NCBI GenBank assembly: GCA_018894105.1
Contig: CM032119.1
Location: 17,563,246 to 17,627,245, forward strand
DNA: 64,000 nt
Reading direction: 5' to 3'
DNA from: Jacaranda mimosifolia
Lineage: Eukaryota > Streptophyta > Magnoliopsida > Lamiales > Bignoniaceae
How positions within the stretch are numbered: position 1 is the stretch's first letter; each line of letters opens with the position of its first letter. Below the pieces are notes generated by a model. It ran no database searches, was not told where the DNA came from, and was given only the letters and a program-made list of their open reading frames with translations. Shown here piece by piece: positions 46,690 through 60,300 of this stretch. The translations under genes and the position numbers were made by a program.

Positions 46690-48310
46690 TAAGGATTATA
46701 TACAATCAAGTCAAGTCTTATAGCCTAGCAATCTCAGGCTAATTAAATTGTGATACGTGGTGTATTTATGTATGTAGACTAGTCAAGTCAAAAGTGTTCA
46801 ATCTCTTAATATGCGCATCAAAGAGATAATTATTGAATAAGTTCAAGCCATTTGAGAATCTCTTGCTAAACACCTATATAAATGGGCGATTGAGGCTCAC
46901 TCGATGCATTATATACACATACATAGATACACACAAGTACAACCACACATGTATTATCCAAGTTTCAAAGTCCAATACTCAAGTCTCCAAAGTTTTAAGT
47001 TCCTGCCTTGACGAAGTATTTCTTCCATGAAGGTCTTATACCTCTTCAAGGTACCAAATCATCAAGTCCTCTTGATTTTAAAGTGAAGGTTCAATTTGAA
47101 GAAAATTCATATGTTCTTTTATTAAGTTAAGGAAGACTACACCATATATCCAAGAATAAGCTTCAAGCTCTTGAATTATAAATTGGAAGGGAAGAATAAG
47201 GGGATTAGTTTTTATTAGGATATTATTTTTCTTATAAAATTGTAATTCTCTTTCAATAATATAAATTCAATTTGTCCATTATTTTCCTTGCCTTTTAATT
47301 TAATTTTTGCAAACAATGAAATTTGGTGTGAACAAACTTTTGGCATGTCTAATGTAGCCGATCCTACCCGTAATCTCTTTCTCTCACTTGAATTCTAAAA
47401 TTAGTTGCAGCCATTCAATGGCACCAAAGAAGAACCAACTCATATTGAATAAGAAGATGCTGCTGAGGTTCATGTTGATGCTATCAATCAGCCTATCACT
47501 AGGGGTAGAATTACTGATTTCGTTCCATCTGTTCGAAAGAGATAAATCTCAAGATATCCCCTTTTGCTGAGCTACCCGCTATGATGACTGGAGTGAGAAC
47601 AATGGATGAACAACTTGCTTGGATGGCTCAAGCAATAACTGACCTCTGAAAAATTGTGGAAGATAAAGACATACAAATTGCACAACTCATTAACAAGTTG
47701 GAGCATTCCCATCTTGGAGAATTTAGCCACAACTGCCCATCTTCACTTGGCCATGGAGTGGTTGAGAACCAAGTTGATGAGATGCTCAAAAAGCAAGAAT
47801 TTGATTAATGGGTCAGTCACTCTTGCAACTTCCATTATCTATCCAACAACTACAAGACATGATCACTAATACCATTAGAGCTTAATATGGCATGTTTTAT
47901 CAAAGCTCTATTATGTATTTGAAGCCCATACAAAGTCGATTGACTATTTGAGAATGCCGATAGGGTATCAACAACTAAAATTCCAGCAGTCTGATGAGAA
48001 GGACAATCTAAAACAACATGTTACTTATTTCATAGAAACATAAAACAATGTAGGAACTTATGGCAATCTCCTTATGAAGCAATTTATGCCTTCACTAAAT
48101 GATAGTGCTTTTGACTGCTATATTGATTTAGAACTTGAATCCATAGATAGTTGGGATCAAATGAAAAGAGAATTCTTAAACTACTTCTACAGTACTTGTT
48201 GGACTATGAGTATGATTGAACTTACCAATGCAAAACAATGTAAAGACAAGCTGGTAGTAGATTATATTAACAGTTAGCGTGCATTAAGTTTGAACTACAA
48301 TATACTTCAA
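46690..48310 (+). mobile_element. Ty3/gypsy fragment: 5' LTR-like region and gag
   Basis: 46690-47310 has the look of an LTR: a TATA-like CTATATAAAT at 46874, CA-rich sequence, then TTGTAATTCTCTTTCAATAA. A leader with AATTTGGTGTGAACAAAC follows. Gag is recognisable from about 47350; the region 48074-48277 reads FDCYIDLELESIDSWDQMKREF and VVDYINS, the standard plant gypsy gag core. Stops and frame changes occur upstream (for example at 47570 and 47649). Similarity ends near 48310; pol and the 3' LTR are missing. Confidence 0.7.
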
Positions 48311-49648
48311 TCAAAAATGAAGTGATTATACATCTAAAATACAAAAGGATTATTAGATATGAAACATTGGTTTAGTTGTTTCGACATAACTTCAATTATC
48401 AACTACTTTGTTTAGATAATTATTTGAATTATTTTTGAATAAGTATATTTAAATTAACAAATAAAAATGCCTAACCTTTTTCTTGTGAAAGTTTAACTAC
48501 AATATTTTTGTTGATTAAATTATCCAATTTTTAACATATACTTAATAGATAGTCTTAACGTGTCTAAATGTATCATTTTCCAATATATTAAAACATGAAA
48601 TTACTTTTAATATCTAAAAGTATCAAAATATAAGTTATTAAAATATAGAATATACACATATTATATAAAAGAGTACTTTATTTAGTAATAAATTTGAAGT
48701 TCCTAAATACAAAGAAGTGAAATTTTATAAATAATTTGATATATTTTAATTATCTATTGATAATGAAATGAAATATTTTCATAAAATATTATAAATATAA
48801 ATAAATATTCAATTAATTAAAATATACATACTAAATATAATTAAGTAAATTTCATATAAAATGCATAATTAAAAAATAGAAATATTATATTTTTTATTAT
48901 ATCTAATTAAGTAGATTCAATATAAAAATATGCATAAATTTTTCTTCATTCATTTGATAAATTGAATTAATTTCAAATTTACTCAGAGGGATAAAAATTA
49001 ATATTCACATTCTGGATAAATACAACATGAAATTTTAATTTTAACAAATATGTTAGTTGTATTAAAATAAAATTGCAAAATAAATTAACAACCAATGAGA
49101 TTTTTTTTAATTTAATTAAAAAACTTAAATTTGTAAGAATTCAAAATTCGGTCAAAATTGTACAATTGTGAATTCTATACTGTTGTGTGATGTATAATAG
49201 TATAAATGAGAAAATTTTGAAATTTCAATATTCCCATTGCACCAAGTATCCCCGAGGGCCATGTGAACCAAACACCTACTCCATTTCCCATAGAAAACAT
49301 GATCTTTATATTAGCCATCCTAAAATCACATAGTAGGCCATAGGTCGACTACTAGGAACCTAACAATCTTTGTCTTCCTACAAGCTTCACTACTTAGGGA
49401 AAGAAGGAAGATCACTTGACCATGAGGCTAACTTGCCTCTCTATGAACCTACAAAATGTGTTCTTCATAGCTTCTAACTTCACTATATTTAGGTCCATTT
49501 ACTTGAGCATATCCAGAAGCTATATATCTATTGACAAATATTCAGGCTACCTTATGATTTTTTTATCATCATTGCAATGACCATGTCATTTTGGTGAGGT
49601 GGGTGTAAACCTTCCAGGCATCTTGCCCTAGAACTAGATCATGGGTCC
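48311..49648. other. AT-rich intergenic sequence
   Basis: Featureless AT-rich DNA to about 49210, then more complex non-coding sequence (49230-49640). I see no gene in either part. Confidence 0.55.
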
Positions 49649-49651
49649 TAA

Positions 49652-50134
49652 CATTCCGTTTGGTTTTATTTCCAAAGGCCATTTTCATTTCCAGTCATTT
49701 TTAAAAGTTGGAAAGTTAGTTATGAAATAGAAATAGAAATTGAGATGTATTTGGATGAAATGTTGAAAAGTAATGATTATAATAGGTTGTAGGATAAAAA
49801 AGTAGGTTAATTTATATTTTTATGTTTAAAAAAAATTATTTTTTAAAATATATTTATATTTTATTAATTTAAAAATGATAGTGGGTAATTTATGTCAAAT
49901 CAAATTTGAATTTGATTGATGTGTAATAGGATAACAGGGTAGGTTTAGAAATGGATTTTGGGAAGAAAATATGTACTTTTTTGTGTAATAGGATAATAGG
50001 GTAGGTTTAGAAATGGATTTTCGGAAGAAAATATGTACCTTTTTCTGAAAAAAGTTGTGAGAAAGTACTTGTTTTCAATTTTCATTCCCACAAGAAAATG
50101 AAAATAGGGCTTGGAAATGAAACCAAACACCCTG
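49652..50134. mobile_element. Tourist-like (PIF/Harbinger) MITE (483 bp)
   Basis: The ends CATTCCGTTTGGTTTTATTT and (inverted) CAGGGTGTTTGGTTTCATTT form the terminal repeat. TAA flanks both sides (49649-49651 and 50135-50137), the 3-bp duplication expected for this superfamily. Inside is a tandem duplication of about 63 bp (from about 49920 and about 49983, each with GTAGGTTTAGAAATGGATTT). Confidence 0.75.
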
Positions 50135-50137
50135 TAA

Positions 50138-50419
50138 GTTCGTCGAGCTAGCCATTTTCAATTTGCTTTGACGATCTCTAGACTATAACTTGGGCATAAG
50201 CACGACACACTCTATCAGAGTCCCCATCTATGGGTCCATCTATAATCATATGAATGACTCTTTATGAAAGTAAATTTATATTCCCTCATAACCCCCCTCT
50301 CTCCCCTCTACTCCAGCTTGTGGTGTTTCTGCCTCTCTAATTTTCTTGAGAACTCCTCTCCCTTATAGAAAAGGTTCGAATGCTCACTTATCCATCACTA
50401 TAAATTCCTTCAAATATCC
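50138..50419. other. Non-coding sequence between MITE and LTR piece
   Basis: A pyrimidine-rich block (CCCCCCTCTCTCCCCTC near 50295) resembles sequence just left of 52099. It may therefore belong to the same LTR family. No ORF of note is present. Confidence 0.35.
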
Positions 50420-52098
50420 TATTAGAATAGTACCCGGCAAGACAACTAGATTAGCATATAAACTACTCTTATAAATATTTCTTATTCAATCAATATACTT
50501 GTATTCTTTATCTTTATCTTATTCAATCAATATACTTGTATTGATAGTCTTTATCTTATCCATGTATTTGGCTGGAACAATTGGATCATATGTTACTAGG
50601 GAATAGGTCATGCATTTGATTATGAAATTATCTCTATGGTCTTGATCTTGAATTGTTCCAACTTATATAATTTGTTGAGATGGGGCATTAATATATTCAT
50701 ATAGACTTGAACAAGTGATATACGCTTGAAAGGGGGATGCCTCATTTCAAGGGTATTAGTATGATGATGCTAGTCCATGACTGGGTACATGCTTGTTTGT
50801 AAATAAATTCACTTAATGATCCTACCTAGAGAATTTCATTTTAGGAGAATTAGTTATATAATCAATACTACAATTCTATATGCTTATGATAATGCATTAA
50901 TTAGTCTTTTAGCTTGCGATAACCTCATGCATATATACTTAATCTTTCATGTATTTCTTGATTGTGCAGGTGATCATTAGAGTTGCATTGAGCATAAGGC
51001 ATTCATGTTTGGAGGTTTGTAAGGTTCAATAAAGGATTTATGGTTAATCTTGTTGCATGAGTGACTCTTCTATGTTTTCTATGGTAATTGATTTTGAAAA
51101 ATTCTTATGCAAGGTAGGCAGTGTGACAAATAGGAAAAAAGAGTTTTCTAAGTTGGTCAAAATAAATTAATTTACTTAAAATAGATACATAATCATTAAG
51201 GCTATTGGGACACCATTTAGTATCTTTGTCTCATGCTCAGTTGGACGATCGAACATATGAAAAGGTTCATACATATATATATGTGTGTGTGTGTGTGTGT
51301 TTATTCATTATCTAGGGCTTCATGGGCTTAATAGATATCAATCATAAAGAGAGAGTATTCTTAAAGTGATGGAGATTAATTTAAGAATGATTAATTAAAC
51401 GAGTTTAATTAATTAAATTAGTAAATTATTAATGATTAACAAATTAAATTACAATGTCTTGTTAGTCAATTTCTAGTTAATTGATGAATCTAATATGTCA
51501 CACACAAAAATAGGGAGTGTTTATAAAATTGAACCTTATCTCGCAAGGCTTGCCAAATTGGAGTGCTAATTAATTAGTTGAACTAATTGCTTAGGCCCAA
51601 AAATTAATTAATTAATTGGATTACTTGTCTTATAATAAAGATTATAAGTCTGAGCTCAAAATTTAGGGTGATTCATCTAAGCCTACAAGAATATTCTAAA
51701 AACAAGGAGGCAAAGACTCCAGTTTTTTCTTTTTTTGGATGGTAAAATATTTCTTAGAACATGGAGTGTGATCAAACCCATGTTTGAATTAAAATATTGA
51801 TGAGAGTTCTTCCCTTCTAATCATATAGATTCATATCTGGAAAAGGTTGACAATAAGTTCTTCCAAAATTAACTCTTTGTTTTTTGTTAGAGGTGTTCTA
51901 GAAATGTCTATGACCAAGCAATAAAATATGAAGCTTACTAGAATTTGAGGATTTAAAGAGATTAGCTCCCTTGCCCATGCTCTATAAATAGAGCATGAGG
52001 AAGTATGGTTGGCCACTTTAGCTCTTGGGGAGGTTGTACACAAGTGTTGTTAGTACGACATATTCTTTCTCTTGCCTCTCCTTCTTGTGGCTACCACT
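50420..52098 (+). mobile_element. LTR-family copy (TGTTGGAATAGTG family), first piece
   Basis: It opens with a diverged TATTAGAATAGTACCCGGCAAG, matching the start of 13204-15353 read on its minus strand. The body follows the same order of motifs: GAGATGGGGCATTAA, then TTAATTAA-rich runs, then TGTCACACACAAA. It ends near CTACCA at about 52096, 2-3 bp before the next copy. It contains a GT microsatellite at about 51283-51300. No gag or pol is seen. Confidence 0.6.
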
Positions 52099-52467
52099 TG
52101 TTGGAATAGTGCCCGGCAAGCTAATAAGATTGGCCGTGTAAAACTATTTCCTTGTAAAGCAATCTTGATTGAATTATATTCTTTATATGACCATCTTCAT
52201 CTTATGCTCTTTATTATTTCACTCGCATTTGGATGAAGCCCTTAGATCACTCTAGACTACAGGACTAGATTATGCCTTATATGGTAATCGTGGAATAATC
52301 TCAAACGGTCGTGATCTTAAATCTTCCAAGTCATAGGATCTTATGAGATGGGGCATCTAAGATCCGAATAGACTTGCACTAACGATTGATAAATCTAAGG
52401 GTTGAATGTTGTTTTGTTCCATGAGCAATCCCATATGAGATATGGATGCATGTTAGTTGGTGCTTGT
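52099..52467 (+). mobile_element. LTR-family copy, second piece (truncated)
   Basis: It starts TGTTGGAATAGTGCCCGGCA and matches the first about 370 bp of 13204-15353 (inverted) closely, through CATGTTAGTTGGTGCTTGT. It stops at 52467, exactly where the gypsy LTR fragment begins; CTTGT is shared by both sides of the join. Confidence 0.7.
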
Positions 52468-55400
52468 CCACTTTAACCCCCTAAACCTTGTAATTTTAAA
52501 CAATCGAGCCCCTTGCTTATCCACAATTGAATCTTCCAATTTCCAATCTCTACCTAAGATTTAATTAATTTAATTTCAATCAACTTAAACTAATATTCCA
52601 AAAATTGGGGTGTGACAATTCTCCCCCCTTCAGAGAATCTGGTCCCTAGATTCTCATCTAAAATATGCAAGATCTCGAAGTGTTATTACACACCATTTTG
52701 CTATTTCCAAAGAAAACATTTTTGCGAATGCCTATCTCTTTTAGCCAATTGGTCCTCATATTCTTTTCGTTTGTCCCGAGCATTTCTTACTTGCCATAAA
52801 AGGTGGAAGTTCTTCTTAGTGGAAATCACTGCTATGGGTTTCTTGGTTGCTCATTCTCACTTGAGTCTTCCATATTCTATTAAATGTTTTGACTTATTTT
52901 CTATAGCCTATGTTCGACAAGACCATCTGTTTTATGTCTTGAGTTTTTCCAATACTTATAAAATTGCTCCCACATGATCCCATATTCAGTTTAAGCATGA
53001 GTATACTTGATATTTCCTTGAGTTTCTCAAGGGAGGATAAACTACTACCGGGATTAATCCACCTCTTTAATCCTTAAAATTTTCCATACATCTCTATATA
53101 TTTCAAGTCTATTGCTATTTCTCAATTATTTTGATCGATAGATTTATAGCCTTAAGAAGCACGTATTCCCAACATAATCTTCGATCTTCTTCAGTTTATC
53201 ATGACTTCAACTTCGACATAATCAAAATTTCATTTTCTTCTAAGGAATCACATTTTTTGCACCTTATGATGTAGGGATTGGTTTATCCTAAAACTCATAA
53301 TTTAGATTCCTTGCAATCCTTCTATTTCTTCATGTCCATTTGGTTTGAATGTTGGTACTTTAACTTGACATACTTGATCATATTTTTCCAAAAAAAAGAA
53401 AATTTCATGATTAACATAAATAGTCTTAATGTAACAAGGCAACCCAAGGTAGTGAATCTTATATCCCAAATGGAACAATCCTGTTTCCATCACTTAAATT
53501 CCGTATGATACATGTAATCATCTTTTGATAACGAACCCTTTGGTTGGCATGGATACATGAAACTATCCTGCACATTTTGTAGGAAGAAGGATAACTAACA
53601 TAAGTTAATCTTGGTCCTTAGTTCACAAAATTGTCTCATGTCCTTATTCATCACTCAAGACTATCAATTCTTTTAACTAGATTAGTTAATGAACCTATTA
53701 TCACAGGAAAAACTCAAGCACACTCTTAATATTAATTTGACAAGGCCTAAATGTCTCTACACCTCCGACATAATTACATCCTAGCTTTTCCTGATTGATT
53801 ATAACCTTGACTTCAGTAATATTATCCTGATGATCCTTTGTGGTGTTACACACCTTTAAATGTATCTTTTTTTTCTAATTGCCATTCAATAAACTTAATG
53901 CACAATTGATATTCCTATGGGTATCTATGACACCAAGTGTAGATGTGGTATGAATCTTTCCTCTATTCCAAATCTACCAAACATCCTGAATAGATTTGCT
54001 AAAACCAAATCTAATAAATCAACACCCTATATATCATATCTGCAAATGATGTAGAAATTTGGCCATCCAAATGACATTATATCAGTCCCTAGTTCCTACA
54101 TTACAAGCGAGAGGTAATTCCTAGAATACCTTCTCCATCGACTAATAACCAAGAATAGTTCGGCTTAGTCTAATCTTAAATAAATTATACCTTTATCTTG
54201 GGCCAAGTAACATACATAGATCAAGGTATTAAGATTCCACATTCAATGAGACTTATTTAGTTCCTATCCTTGTCCCATAAGTTCTTGTATTCTGATTGCT
54301 AACCCTTTCATAGACCTTCGCAAATTAAGCCTAAGAATTTACTTAAAGTCATTTCCATGGGATCTTTTACAATACCTTCAAAATTACTGGGTTAGTTGTG
54401 TCTATCACTATTCCACTAAAGTAGCGTTTATAATACCTTCATTGACATAAGGGTTCGCTAGCGTCTATCTTTCCCTATATGTTTTCCACCAGCACATATT
54501 CCACAAAATGTTAAGATCTACTAGTTTGGTTGATTAGAGATTTTAGCGATAATAACAAAGTGACAATTTCTCAAATATCATATACAAGACATATAAAGGC
54601 ATTAAGATTTCCATACGTGGTAAGAGAAGGTTTTAGTCAAATCTTTAGATGATCCATCTCACCACCATCCCATACCAGTGATGAGACTTCACAGTATTCG
54701 AGTTTCAGAGCATAAACGTCAAATGGAGAAATTAACCAATCACAAGTTAGCAAACATTTTCAAGTAAAAGCTGTTGGTGGTTCTCCTACCTTGTCACTCC
54801 ATTTTCAAAAATACGAAAATCCTTATTCCTCCAAGGTACAGAGTGATCGGCTTGGACACTTAATCACTCACTAGGCATGGCTAGCTACATGCCTGATCCC
54901 GCTCATAGCCGGCTACCTCTAGCCCTCTATGAGTAGGGATTATATGTACAATTTTGTATGGGTATCAGTTGAAAGATCTATCACCCCTGACTGTTCCACC
55001 CAGCCGTCTTTCGTAACCGACCCCAAGGCCTACCCCCAAGGGTATTGAGTATATAATCATTGATATCATTTAGTATCCAACAACATATAACTTAACACAT
55101 CACTTCACCATGATAAACAAAAAACTACTGAACAAGCACAAGGCTTACTCCAAAGAGAGCATGGCGATATATATTTTGAAGTCACTTTTCAAGTTTCTTA
55201 ACACAATCGCCAATTTTGTATAAAGCGTTATTAATAAGTATTAATAAAAGTACTCAGTGGAAAAGGGGTCGATATGGAGTACTATTTTCATAAACTATTA
55301 ACTTTATCAAAACTTGTGTAGAAGTGAATTGCGGTTTAAGGATTCAATCACTTGAAATGGGTGAGGGGACTTAGGTAAGAATAGCTCAAGAATTATAGAT

Positions 55401-57367
55401 AAGGGTAAGAGAGGTCCAAAAAAACTACTAAGAGAATACAAAGGCAGCACGTCAAGGTTATATAGATGAATGATAATTTTCAGCAAATAGAGGCCAAACA
55501 GAGCTGATATATATATATATATATATGTATCAATGTAAATGTACAAGACAAGAATTCATATCAATTAAAATTGGGAGTTTAGATAATAACAACTCAAGAA
55601 TTTCAAGCAGAAGGGACAACTCAAACATACTGACAGATTAAACATGAGAGCTAAAGAATAGTAGAGAACGAGCACGCATCAATCACCGAATCTTAGCACA
55701 AATAGAACCAAGAGGCAAGACATAATAGTAAATACTTATGTTTATTTCCCGGCAATGAAAGCTAATATAATCTCATCTGGCAGATGCAGAGGAATTCCTA
55801 GTTGTACGGACACTCAGGCCCTGGCTTCCTAGTCAGTTCGAGAACTGTCATAAGATAACTCGAGTCATTCTCTTATCAATCCTTTGAACCTTCGATATAA
55901 ATATAACTAATGTCTTTATTAAACTTAAGGTTATTCTAACACAGCTCCGATAATCCTTAAATGTTTGGAAAGTCCATGACCTGGCTTCCTATTCAACTCA
56001 AAGTTCAAAATAAATAATCTAAATTAACATTATGCTGATTTCTGAATCATAATTCTTAATGTATTTAAACATCATTATCAAGTTCCTCAGTTACTATAAC
56101 AATTTAGTAATAATTCTAAAATTTGATATTACACTAAAATATTTAAGGTAATCATATATCATGGCCCTTAACTCGACAAGTCGGTAAACTGGTTGTTAAA
56201 ATCTGATTTAAGGTTTCAATGGAAATCTGATAATCCTTTCAAGTCGATTAAGTTCAAGACTATAGAAATTTTTAAGATTAATCTATAACTTGACATAAAT
56301 TATGGTTTAACGGTCCTAAGTCATATTAGGATCAGGTTTAAACTCAAACTCCAATCATATTCGGTAAATTAATTGAATTAAAATTCGATTAAGAAATTTA
56401 CCCAAATTGGACCGAATCAAGATCCAATCTCAAGTCGGGAATGGCCAAGTCAAATCCAGATTGTAAAATTGAGTTGACTGCCCTGAAGCCACCGTTAAGT
56501 ATCGCCAACGGCCACCACGCACCACCGTCGGAGATGGAGACCACCACCACCACGAGGCACCTCTCACCACGATGAGTTAAACCCCAAAATAATTTCCAGA
56601 TTGACCACCGTTTGGCTAGTCAATTGGCTGCTCAAAGCAGCGACCAAACCCTAACCTCTGCCATCAACCATGACCGTTAATATCGCCACCACCATGCGTC
56701 GAAACCTAAAATTAACCTCACCACCCGATGACCAAAATCCACCCGAACACTGCCATTTTTGGCCACCGAAAATGGCGAAATCATTACCCCCGTCAAGCTC
56801 CGCTGTTGGCCCTTATTTTCTGGAGATTTTTCCAGTTGTTTTTGGTTAACACTGGTATAGATGTGTTCCTCTCAACTAGAGAAAGCTTTCTATCAGAACG
56901 ATTTCACATTTTTTGATGGTTTTTTGGTGTTTTGCTGGTGGGGTGAGATTTGGGTAATTTTTGGGAATTTAATAAAATTCCATCCTTAAGGTTATATATA
57001 TAATTATTTTTTCCAGCTTCTACAATTGACCCCCAAAACTTTTCACCGTCTTCAACTAAGTTCCTGAAAACTTTAATCGCCTTCAATTTAGCCCCTGGTT
57101 TTTATTTGAGCCATTTAACTTCTAATTCTCACACGTTGGCCCCCCCTATAACCTTTATGTTTTCGGGCAATTAAGTCTAAATCCAATTATTTTAAAGTCC
57201 TCCAACTTTTAATTTGTCCACTTTAACCCCCTAAGCCTTGTAATTTTAAACAATCGAGCCCCTTCCTTATCCATAATTAAATCTTCCAATTTCCAATCTC
57301 TGCCTAAATTTTAATTAATTTAATTTCAATCAACTTAAACTGATATTCCAAAAATTAGGGTGTTGCA
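52468..57367 (-). mobile_element. Ty3/gypsy-like LTR element, minus strand, 3' LTR truncated
   Basis: 52468-52618 and 57213-57367 are direct copies (both have TCCACTTTAACCCCCTAA and AACAATCGAGCCCCTT). On the minus strand the 3' LTR opens TGTCACACCCCAATTTTTGG at 52618, preceded by a polypurine tract GAAGGGGGGAGAATTG and a GGGACCAGATTCTC segment like a gypsy pol end. The 5' LTR opens TGCAACACCCTAATTTTTGG at 57367. The 3' LTR is cut at 52467. The interior is heavily decayed: no RT or integrase motif could be read with confidence. The GC-richer part at 56450-56900 and the block at 54830-55040 may be LTR or leader. Confidence 0.65.
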
Positions 57368-60300
57368 AATTATATGATATTCGTGGTTAAGGAATGAAAT
57401 TTAGTGTATCTTATTCAATTTCATTAGTTGGAAGCTTTAAGGTAAAGTTCCCTAACCATTATTTTTCAAATAATTGAACTTAGGTCATGATAGCAACATG
57501 ATGAAATATGTTGATTTGATCAATCTATTGTTAATTCTTGAAATTTTCAGTTTTCACTCCACAAGCATCTCAAGACCAATGCAAAACTAATATTTTATGT
57601 TGAATTAATTTTCTAGTCCGTCACTAAAATGTCCATAATCTTCTATGATGTGTCCATACTCATTATGGAACTTGCAAAATTAAATTTTTTTGGGCTACTT
57701 TAATAGGATATAAGACTTGACAGCCATCAACACAGACATCTTCAAAGGGGTGTATTTTTCATACTTCTAAATGATGAGGTTAGTTTGTTCGTTTTCCTTA
57801 GCTAGGGGTTTGTTGAATGTTCTTCTCTTTTCTTTTCTTTTTTCTTTTTGCATCTTTCTCCAATTACTAACTTCTTCATCTTGGCCTCCTGTAGATGGTT
57901 GTATTTCTCATCTTGGACTAAAAAAATATCAAAATCTTGAGTTGGCATTGAGCAAACACATAGGTAAGGATTTTCAGATAGCTGAAGGCGCGTCCAATGT
58001 GATTGCAGTAAACCTTTTAATAAAATAGAACTCCCAAAGGCCCCTTCTCTTTTTTATGTATGTTGAAAAAAATCAAGTCTCTTGTACTATTTACTCTAGG
58101 TGACTTGATGTAAGAACACCATATTGGACTCTAAACAAATGGATAGAGGTTAAGAAAAGCTTACTAAAGTAGCACTGGGTTCAACCACCTGATATCGTTA
58201 GAAAGACTTTAATTCACACTATTTTTGTATTGGTCCAACAATGCGAACTACTCAAATTTGCACAAGTATTCTTAGTGGTCAATTATACCTATATACTCTA
58301 GTACAATGAGCATGTTGAAGTTTGTAGATAGCTTGTCCTGGCATCATTTTTTTCACTAAATGGGAAGGCCCATTTTGTGTCTAAAGGGCTTTCCTAGTAT
58401 CTCTCTAGTCATTTCTTTCATCTCACAATGGATGTCCTCTATTTATTCTGAAATCCTATAAGTATTTGCACACATTTTTTCGGGTCATGCTTATACAAGT
58501 GTGAAACATAACCCTTCTCTCTTGTTTGCCTTAGACTATACAACATGGCTACTCCTTTTAGGGTTCACTAGCTAAGGTGCTATTGCCTTAATTTCTCTAG
58601 TTGGGTAGAAAAGGTAGTGCTACCATTGGGACTCCCCAAGCTATTAAAGTTATGCTAACAACTGCAGTGGTCAATCCAACAATTGCTCTTTGGTCAATTT
58701 TCAAATCAAAGTTGAGCCATGGGCTATGACATCTTGTCTGGAGATAGGGGATTTACTCCATATGTAAGTTGCATTGATGTAATAGGCTTTTCTTCCTTCC
58801 TTACCACCATATCAAGACTATTAAATTCTTGTCCACCATTCTATATCTTATTAACTTCAATTACTTGTGACTTTCCAAAACAATGCCAATTTATGAGTAG
58901 CTAATATTTGCATCGATAAAAACCTATCATGGATCCTATCATTTAGCTTAACTCTTGCACAAAATTACATTAACTGTTTTTTTTTAATATCTCCATCGAA
59001 ACCTTTTTATTGTTTAAGCTAGAACACAAGTTTTGCTTGTTACAAAAATAAAGAATTTGATGGAAAAAATAATGAATAAAATTGAATTTAGGGTTTCAGA
59101 AATATATTTATAGGTTGCATCTTTAGTTTCCTAATGGTACTCAACTTTCTTAGAGGAAACACGATTCTATCCTCAATCATTTTTATATTTGGGCAAGTTT
59201 CCTATTTTTATTTGGACTTGGGATCTAGTTGATTTTGGGCCTATTCTTGATTTAGGCTAAGATGACCAATTATGATCTCAAACTCACCAAACCTACTAAA
59301 TGATGCACAAAAGCTTAAACTCCTCGAGCACAAAATAACTCAGATCAATATATGGCTACCAACCAACAAAACCCCAAGACGTATGCCCACATCAAATTGA
59401 ATACTTTATATTGATATATTATTGAATTAATTATGAATTTTTTTATTGAATTTGTAAATTTCCATATAACCCCAGCTGGTGGTGCAATGAAAATTTAGAA
59501 ATTTTTAACACATGCTAATGATTAACATAAAAATCTATAGTGTTCATGATGTGGACCATTGTGCCCAAATCAAAATGAATGTGGGATTAGAAATATTTAC
59601 CTTGAATTTCTAATCAAAATTGTTGAAGGACAAAAAAATCTTCAAGAACTCCTTGAATAAAATTCTCTTGTATCTTGATGGAACCTTCCCTAGAACACCA
59701 GCATTTCAGGACGAACAACCTTTAAATATAGGAAAATGGGCTCCTAAAAATGTTTCAAGTTGGATGCCCAAGTTGCCATTCAAAAAAGCCCTTTTTCTTG
59801 GGTTGAAATGTTGAATGAACTCCTTCAATCACCAAAAACTATTCTTCAAATCAAATGATCCCTTAAATAACTTGAAGATTCACATAAAAACAATTCAAGT
59901 GCAATGCCTTTAAGGCGTACCTACACATCGAATGCCTACTTAATTTTTTTTTCTTATACTAATTTTGAAAGAAACAATCTCTCAAGAATAAAACTTTGAA
60001 GAAGATGAAGAGGGAAGCACAAAAGAGAGTTAAGAGAAGACAAGAGATATTTAGACCGAAAATGAAACCAATTATTCCTATGAGTGGCCAGATAATATGA
60101 GAGTGAAGGAGATGATTCGTTGGTCTGTAGGAAGTTACTTGGTGGTTGAGTCTTAGTTCAACAAGAGAATCACGTTCTTGTAGCTTCTATTGAATAATTA
60201 CCAGGAAGGAACTTCCTTCCAACTTCCAATTCTCCAAAATGGCGCCCCTTGTAATGCTCATGCACATCCCATGTATAAAATATCTTCCTCAAATATCTTG
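57368..60300 (-). mobile_element. Remnant of a second minus-strand gypsy element
   Basis: At 57614-57681 the minus strand reads CKFHNEYGHIIEDYGHF, the plant gypsy gag tail normally written YCxFHxDxGHxTxDC. Sequence up to about 60300 is continuous non-host-like DNA with stop-ridden frames and LTR-like stretches (59600-60260), but no paired LTR was found. The edges are guesses. Confidence 0.4.

Noticed and set aside
50374..50384. tRNA B-box-like GGTTCGAAT
   Set aside because: No A box or cloverleaf could be formed around it.
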